This document shows, piece after piece, positions 6,612 to 12,457 of a DNA stretch of 12,457 nt (the stretch's first letter is position 1; every line of letters starts with the position of its first letter). Source of the DNA: an uncultured Phascolarctobacterium sp. (GTDB lineage: Bacteria > Bacillota > Negativicutes > Acidaminococcales > Acidaminococcaceae); assembly GCA_946002345.1 (NCBI GenBank), contig CAMFZA010000025.1, positions 1 through 12,457 on the forward strand. The letters run 5' to 3'. The position numbers were made by a program, and so were the translations under genes. The notes under the pieces are model-generated. The model saw only the letters and a program-made list of their open reading frames with translations, did no database searches and was not told the DNA's origin.

Positions 6612-7628
6612 ATGCAAATTGGTGAAATAAAATTAGATGCTCCACTGGTGCTGGCTCCCATGGCCGGGATTACAGATTTGCCTTTTCGGGTAATTTGCCG
6701 TCGCTTAGGCTGTGGTATGACTGTTTCCGAAATGGTCAGCGCCAAAGGATTGCTTTATAAGAATGTTAAAACTACGGAGATGCTGCGCATTGATGCAGGT
6801 GAGCGTCCTACTGCCATCCAGCTCTTTGGTAGTGTACCGGCGGAGCTGGCAGAGGCTGCTAAAATGGTGGAGGCTAGCGGTGCCGACATCATCGATTTTA
6901 ATATGGGGTGTCCAGTGCCGAAAATTGTGAATAATGGCGAGGGCTCTGCTCTAATGAAAAAGCCCCAGCTAGCCTATGAGGTTTTGGCAGCCATGGTGGA
7001 TGCTGTAAGGATTCCTGTGACCGTCAAATTTCGTGCGGGCTGGGATGATGAACACCGTAATGCGGTGGAGATTGCCTTGGCGGCGGAGCGCGCTGGAGTG
7101 GCAGCGGTGGCGGTCCATGGTCGTACTCGCCAGCAGTTTTATGAAGGTAAGGCCGACTGGAGTATCATTAAAGAGGTAAAGCAGGCTGTGAAGGTGCCTG
7201 TTTTTGGCAATGGTGATATATTTACTGTGGCTGATGGCTTGCGCATGCTGGAGGAGACTGGCGTGGATGGCTTGATGATTGGGCGCGGTGCTGATGGCAA
7301 CCCCTGGCTATTTCAGCAGTTGAAGGCAGTACTGGCTGGGCAGCCTTGTCCGGAGGCCCCTAGTATTGAATCTCGACTGGATTTAGCGGCAGAGCATCTT
7401 GATATGCTCATTGCCTTTAAGGGTGAGCATATTTCTGTCAAGGAAATGCGGCGTCATATTTCTGCTTATTTGAAGGGCTTGCCCCATGCGGCAGAATTTC
7501 GTGGGCGCTTTCACAAGGTGGATACTAGGGAAGAATTTCGGCAATTGTTGGCAGAATATCGCCAATGTGCACGAAATTATTATGAACATGAAAAACATTT
7601 TGCAGCTGCCATTGTGGAAAAACGATAA
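6612..7628 (+). CDS. dusB: tRNA-dihydrouridine synthase, DusB type
   Basis: A 338-residue FMN-dependent flavoenzyme that reduces specific uridines in tRNA to dihydrouridine using NAD(P)H. The TIM barrel shows the start signature LAPMAGITDLPFR (14-26), NMGCP with catalytic Cys100, VKFRAGW (138-144) with the FMN/substrate Lys139, HGRTR (169-173), GNGDI (199-203) and GRGA (224-227). The C-terminal helical domain contains KEMRRHISAYLKGLP. The frame is open upstream to a TTG at 6444, but the intervening stretch is the inverted repeat. The ATG at 6612 gives the normal family N-terminus and has TTGGAG (GGAG at 6602-6605) six bases before it. Its 3' end contains the -35 box of the next unit. dusB near greA and lysS is a frequent Firmicute arrangement. 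Confidence 0.95.
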   Translation: MQIGEIKLDAPLVLAPMAGITDLPFRVICRRLGCGMTVSEMVSAKGLLYKNVKTTEMLRIDAGERPTAIQLFGSVPAELAEAAKMVEASGADIIDFNMGCPVPKIVNNGEGSALMKKPQLAYEVLAAMVDAVRIPVTVKFRAGWDDEHRNAVEIALAAERAGVAAVAVHGRTRQQFYEGKADWSIIKEVKQAVKVPVFGNGDIFTVADGLRMLEETGVDGLMIGRGADGNPWLFQQLKAVLAGQPCPEAPSIESRLDLAAEHLDMLIAFKGEHISVKEMRRHISAYLKGLPHAAEFRGRFHKVDTREEFRQLLAEYRQCARNYYEHEKHFAAAIVEKR

Positions 7629-7640
7629 ATATGTTACAAT
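7612..7640 (+). promoter_or_regulatory. Extended -10 promoter for the 7678-9698 unit
   Basis: TTGTGG (7612-7617), 17 bases, TACAAT (7635-7640), with a TG dinucleotide at 7632-7633 one base before the -10. The -35 lies inside the last dusB codons. No terminator is seen after dusB, so read-through is also possible. Confidence 0.55.
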
Positions 7641-7677
7641 GATACGTTGTTAAAGATATATGCAGGGAGTTTGAATC

Positions 7678-8604
7678 ATGGGAGAAAGTAAGCAAGCCAA
7701 GCATATTATTAGCATTAGTCTTGGCTCCTCTAAGCGGGATGCCAATGCGGTGCTGGATCTTGCTGGTCAAAAAGTGCATATCGAACGCCGTGGTACAGAT
7801 GGTGACTTCAATAAAGCACGACAGCTTATGGAGCAATGGGACGGCAAGGTTGATGCTATGGGGCTTGGTGGTACTGATCTTTATGTTTATGCTGGTCAAG
7901 AGCGTTACACCTTTCGTGAATCAGTTCGGCTGATAGCCAATGTGCACCGCACGCCTGTGTTGGATGGTAGTGGCCTAAAAAATTCCTTAGAGCGCAAGGT
8001 CATCCATGATCTGGCTGAAGGTCATTCCCTACCTATCAAGGGGAGCAAGGTTCTGCTTGTGTGTGCAGTGGATCGTTTTGGTATGGCGGAGGCTCTGCTG
8101 GCTGCAGGGGCTCAGGTGACCTTTGGCGATTTAATCTTTGGCTTGAATATAAATAAACCCCTGTATTCCCTTAAGGCTTTGGCCTGGTGGGCTAAGCTGC
8201 TGGCTCCTGTGGTGACTAAGCTGCCTGTGAGCTGGTTTTACCCCATGGGTAAGGAACAAGAAAAGAGAGTAGTGCGCCATCCAGAATATTTTCTGGATAG
8301 CGATATTATAGCAGGTGATTTTCATTACATTAAAAAGTTTATGCCGGATAGCCTGCCCGGTAAAATCATTATTACTAACACTGTAACCGCCTCCGATAGG
8401 GAGATGCTGCAAAGGGCCGGTGTAAAAGTTTTGGTGACAACTACACCCTGCATCAAGGGGCGTAGCTTTGGTACAAACGTCATGGAAGCATTATTGGTGG
8501 CCTTGCGTGATGGGAAGGGTCCCCTGTCTGCTACAGAGTATTTGGAACTCATTGAGCATTATCATATTAGATCTTCTGTGGAGTACTTGGCTGCGAAGGA
8601 GTAG
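7678..8604 (+). CDS. Uncharacterised protein of the family often labelled 'quinate 5-dehydrogenase'
   Basis: A 308-residue protein whose N-terminus (IISISLGSSKRD, then IERRGTDGD at 35-43 and MGLGGTDLYVYAG at 61-73) matches, from memory, a Firmicute family named quinate 5-dehydrogenase in databases. I see no canonical GxGxxG and doubt that name. Features worth noting are TPVLDGSGLKNSLER (92-106), a Rossmann-like beta-alpha-beta at about 123-150, TTTPCIKGRSFGTNVMEA (254-271) with Cys258, and a hydrophobic, Trp-rich stretch at 165-190. That stretch could be an interfacial membrane helix. The ATG at 7678 follows an AGGGAG site. The next gene starts eight bases after its stop and takes its ribosome binding site from the last codons here, so the two products are probably made together. 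Function is unknown. Confidence 0.75.
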   Translation: MGESKQAKHIISISLGSSKRDANAVLDLAGQKVHIERRGTDGDFNKARQLMEQWDGKVDAMGLGGTDLYVYAGQERYTFRESVRLIANVHRTPVLDGSGLKNSLERKVIHDLAEGHSLPIKGSKVLLVCAVDRFGMAEALLAAGAQVTFGDLIFGLNINKPLYSLKALAWWAKLLAPVVTKLPVSWFYPMGKEQEKRVVRHPEYFLDSDIIAGDFHYIKKFMPDSLPGKIIITNTVTASDREMLQRAGVKVLVTTTPCIKGRSFGTNVMEALLVALRDGKGPLSATEYLELIEHYHIRSSVEYLAAKE

Positions 8605-8612
8605 TATTAATT

Positions 8613-9518
8613 ATGGAAAAGTTTGCTTTTATTTTTCATCCTCTAACCTTGGAGGATATGGAGCATTTATCTCCAATTATGAAGTATATTCCGGATTCAG
8701 TGCTGGAGGCTTGCCTGAAGATGAAGAAGCCTTTTAAGGTTTCTCATATCACCGGCATTAAAAGTCCTTATGCCGAGGCTGAAGGATGGTTTGTAGGCTG
8801 TCCTTTGACTGCCAAGCAAATGATGACACTGCCGGAAGAATTTGTCATGGACCGTATTATCGAGTCCGGTAAGGTAGCCCAGGAGCTGGGTGCGAAGATT
8901 GTGGGCCTTGGTGCCTTCACCTCTATTGTAGGTGATGCCGGCATCACTGTTGCTAAAAATTTGGATATAGCCGTTACTAGCGGTAACAGCTATACCGTAG
9001 CCACAGCTATTCAGGGAACAAAAGAAGCTGCTCGCATGATGGGCAAGGATTTGAAGGAGTGCCGAGCTGTGGTAGTTGGTGCTACCGGTTCCATTGGCGC
9101 TGCCAGTGTGCGGCTTTTGTCAAAAGAGGTCAAGCATATTACTCTGGTGGCAAGACACATGGGACCCCTTGAGGAGCTGGCCCAGGAGCTGATTGAGCAA
9201 AATCATTGTGAGGTAGCAGTGAGTCAGGATATTCACGCTGCCTTGAAGGAAGCAGATATCGTCATTACAGTAACCAGCGCTCTGGACTTTTTGATTGAGC
9301 CAGAGGATTTGAAGCCAGGAGCCGTTGTGTGCGATGTGGCCCGTCCGCGCAATGTATCCAGGGAGGTGTCCCTGAAGCGCAATGATGTGCTGGTTATTGA
9401 AGGCGGCATTATTCGTGTGCCCGGCGATGTGGATTTTCATTTCAATTTTGGCTTTCCTCCTCGTACCTCCTATGCTTGCATGAGTGAGACAATGAGTTTG
9501 GCCCTGGCAAGACGCTAA
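8613..9518 (+). CDS. Rossmann-fold reductase related to acyl-ACP reductase / shikimate dehydrogenase-like proteins
   Basis: A 301-residue protein with an NAD(P)-binding site GATGSIG (156-162). It resembles cyanobacterial long-chain acyl-ACP reductase motif by motif. LGAFTSI (99-105) matches LGGFTSI, TSGNSYT (122-128) matches TTGNTHT, VVVGATGSIG matches VVGATGDIG, and YACMSETM (287-294) matches FACFAEAM. That last motif holds the cysteine thought to carry the acyl thioester in the cyanobacterial enzyme, here Cys289. Such proteins are often annotated as shikimate or predicted amino acid dehydrogenase. I infer a thioester reductase giving an aldehyde, but the substrate is unproven. It is about 40 residues shorter than the cyanobacterial enzyme, mostly at the C-terminus. 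AAGGAG (8596-8601), inside the preceding gene's end, serves as ribosome binding site, indicating coupling. Confidence 0.8.
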   Translation: MEKFAFIFHPLTLEDMEHLSPIMKYIPDSVLEACLKMKKPFKVSHITGIKSPYAEAEGWFVGCPLTAKQMMTLPEEFVMDRIIESGKVAQELGAKIVGLGAFTSIVGDAGITVAKNLDIAVTSGNSYTVATAIQGTKEAARMMGKDLKECRAVVVGATGSIGAASVRLLSKEVKHITLVARHMGPLEELAQELIEQNHCEVAVSQDIHAALKEADIVITVTSALDFLIEPEDLKPGAVVCDVARPRNVSREVSLKRNDVLVIEGGIIRVPGDVDFHFNFGFPPRTSYACMSETMSLALARR

Positions 9519-9530
9519 GAGGAGTTTACT

Positions 9531-9698
9531 ATGGGAAGTAATTTGGACATAAATAATATCAATTTAAATAACCAGAAGGCGGAGCAGCAGCATTTACGTA
9601 TGTCTTCCATCCGCAATTTTGAACGCGCTGTTTCTAGTGAGCATATTGAAGAGGTACGTCATAACGCTCAAATGGCTTTAGCCATCCACGGGTTTTGA
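9531..9698 (+). CDS. Small hypothetical protein, 55 residues
   Basis: An ATG at 9531 follows AAGAGGAG (9517-9524) by six bases, an excellent ribosome binding site, and begins 12 bases after the stop of the reductase gene. The frame runs to TGA at 9696-9698, just before the greA promoter. The product starts with an Asn-rich stretch (NLDINNINLNN, residues 4-14) and continues as a charged, probably helical segment (about 16-52) with no membrane helix or signal peptide. I do not recognise it. The placement and strong translation signal suggest it is real and co-expressed with the two upstream genes. A small ATGGC-TTTA-GCCAT hairpin (9672-9685) lies in its last codons. Confidence 0.65.
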   Translation: MGSNLDINNINLNNQKAEQQHLRMSSIRNFERAVSSEHIEEVRHNAQMALAIHGF

Positions 9699-9700
9699 TA

Positions 9701-9730
9701 TTGACAAGAAAAAGAGCCACAGCTTATAAT
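9701..9730 (+). promoter_or_regulatory. Strong sigma-A promoter for greA-lysS
   Basis: Perfect consensus boxes TTGACA (9701-9706) and TATAAT (9725-9730) with 18-base spacing, starting two bases after the stop of the 55-codon gene. Initiation is expected near 9737, giving a leader of about 45 bases with no obvious T-box or other riboswitch. Confidence 0.85.
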
Positions 9731-9781
9731 GGTTGCAATGGTTAAATATATTCAAGAAATTTATGATAAAGGAGCAGGAAA

Positions 9782-10258
9782 ATGGCTACAAAAGAAACTC
9801 AAATTACAGCCGAAGGTCTTAAAAAATTAGAAGAAGAATTAGCCCAACGTAAGGGCCCTATTCGTGAAGAAATTGTTGAGCGTCTGAAGGAAGCAAGAGC
9901 CCAGGGTGACTTGAGCGAAAACTCCGAGTATGACCAAGCAAAAGAGGACCAAGGTAAAAACGAAAGCCGCATTGTGGAATTGGAGCTGATGATTAAAACT
10001 GCAGTTATCATTGATACCTCCTCTTCTGGCAAGGAAGGCATTGTGTCCTTGGGCTGCACCGTTATTTTAAAAGATGTTGAAACTGGCGAAGAGGAAACCT
10101 ATACTGTTGTAGGTACCACCGAGGCCGATCCCTTTAATAATAAGATTTCCAATGAATCCCCTGTAGGTACTGCTATTTTGGGCAAGAAGATCCATGATGT
10201 TGTTGTAGCTAACACTCCTGCAGGTGAACTGTCCTATGAGATTCTGGAAGTAAAATAA
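9782..10258 (+). CDS. greA: Transcription elongation factor GreA
   Basis: A 158-residue factor, standard length, that enters the RNA polymerase secondary channel and stimulates cleavage of backtracked transcripts. The N-terminal coiled coil (about 1-75) bears the tip motif GDLSENSEYDQAKE (42-55) with acidic Asp43 and Glu46 as the catalytic magnesium-binding pair. The C-terminal FKBP-like domain (about 82-158) ends with SPVGTAILGKKIHD (126-139), a match to the family's SPLG motif. The ATG at 9782 follows AAAGGAG (9768-9774) by seven bases. lysS begins 15 bases after its stop, so the two form an operon, an arrangement common in Clostridia and relatives. Confidence 0.97.
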   Translation: MATKETQITAEGLKKLEEELAQRKGPIREEIVERLKEARAQGDLSENSEYDQAKEDQGKNESRIVELELMIKTAVIIDTSSSGKEGIVSLGCTVILKDVETGEEETYTVVGTTEADPFNNKISNESPVGTAILGKKIHDVVVANTPAGELSYEILEVK

Positions 10259-10270
10259 GAAGGAGCTTAA

Positions 10271-12250
<1,980 letters not shown>

Positions 12251-12282
12251 TAGTATATCCATAGAGTATTGTAAGCATAGTT

Positions 12283-12321
12283 GTGGCTTGCATTGGCGAT
12301 AGCTGATGCAAGCCGCTTTTT
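12283..12321 (+). terminator. Rho-independent terminator after lysS
   Basis: GTGGCTTGCAT (12283-12293) pairs with ATGCAAGCCGC (12306-12316), 11 bp with one G-T pair, and is followed by five Ts. It ends the greA-lysS operon. A copy of the nine bases GCTTTTTAC at the stem end (12315-12323) recurs at 12334-12342. Confidence 0.88.
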
Positions 12322-12361
12322 ACTAGCTTGCCTGCTTTTTACGGCCTGGCAAAAAGGTGGT

Positions 12362-12421
12362 AAAAATTCTCGAAAAAACTTGCAAAAAAGTGTTGACACG
12401 CAATGTGCGTTGTGGTATTAT
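12362..12421 (+). promoter_or_regulatory. Strong promoter with phased A-tracts, probably for an rRNA or tRNA operon
   Basis: TTGACA (12393-12398), 17 bases, TATTAT (12416-12421). Upstream, A-tracts at 12362-12366, 12373-12378 and 12384-12389 recur every 11 bases, as in curved or UP-element-like DNA before rRNA promoters. The spacer contains ACGCA-ATG-TGCGT (12398-12410), a dyad that may be an operator or chance. No coding region follows within the 30-odd remaining bases. In Bacillus subtilis lysS is followed by an rRNA operon, so the same is inferred here. Confidence 0.7.
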
Positions 12422-12457
12422 ATACAAGTCGACGCGATACGGCACTGAAACAAAAGC

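Noticed and set aside
9731..9781. T-box or riboswitch leader before greA-lysS
   Set aside because: The leader is only about 45 bases, with no stem-loop set or T-box sequence.
12328..12352. Second terminator hairpin (TTGCC/GGCAA) after the lysS terminator
   Set aside because: Five-pair stem with a large loop and no T-run after it.

Overview
The window is about 12.5 kb of bacterial chromosome with every recognisable gene on the + strand. Its gene order (tilS end, hpt, ftsH, coaX, dusB, lysS, then what looks like an rRNA promoter) follows the Bacillus subtilis tilS-hprT-ftsH-coaX-dusB-lysS-rrn neighbourhood. That points to a member of the Firmicutes sensu lato with moderate GC. My guess is a gut Negativicute of the Phascolarctobacterium/Acidaminococcus type, but nothing in the window proves this.

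Layout. 1-2710: the last codons of a gene that is probably tilS, then hpt (purine salvage) and ftsH (membrane AAA+ protease, TTG start, own promoter), closed by a strong terminator. 2753-4287: a single-gene unit for a divergent SLC13/DASS-type anion transporter with its own promoter and terminator. 4304-6372: birA (biotin ligase/repressor) behind a dyad resembling a BirA operator, then coaX (pantothenate kinase) with a promoter-like sequence and a terminator. 6373-6611: no gene, but a roughly 187-bp imperfect inverted repeat just before dusB. 6612-7628: dusB. 7612-9698: a compact, poorly characterised unit with an extended -10 promoter. It holds a protein of the family often labelled 'quinate 5-dehydrogenase', a Rossmann reductase resembling cyanobacterial long-chain acyl-ACP reductase, and an unrecognised 55-residue protein. 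9701-12321: a greA-lysS operon driven by a near-perfect sigma-A promoter; LysRS carries a C-terminal EMAP-II/Trbp111-type tRNA-binding domain. 12362-12457: phased A-tracts and a strong promoter, most likely the start of an rRNA or tRNA operon beyond the window.

Most genes are housekeeping: tRNA modification and charging (tilS, dusB, lysS), transcript fidelity (greA), cofactors (birA, coaX), purine salvage (hpt) and membrane protein quality control (ftsH). The parts worth a second look are the 7678-9698 acyl-reductase-like unit, the inverted repeat upstream of dusB, the birA operator cluster, the transporter with altered sodium/substrate motifs, and the LysRS fusion.
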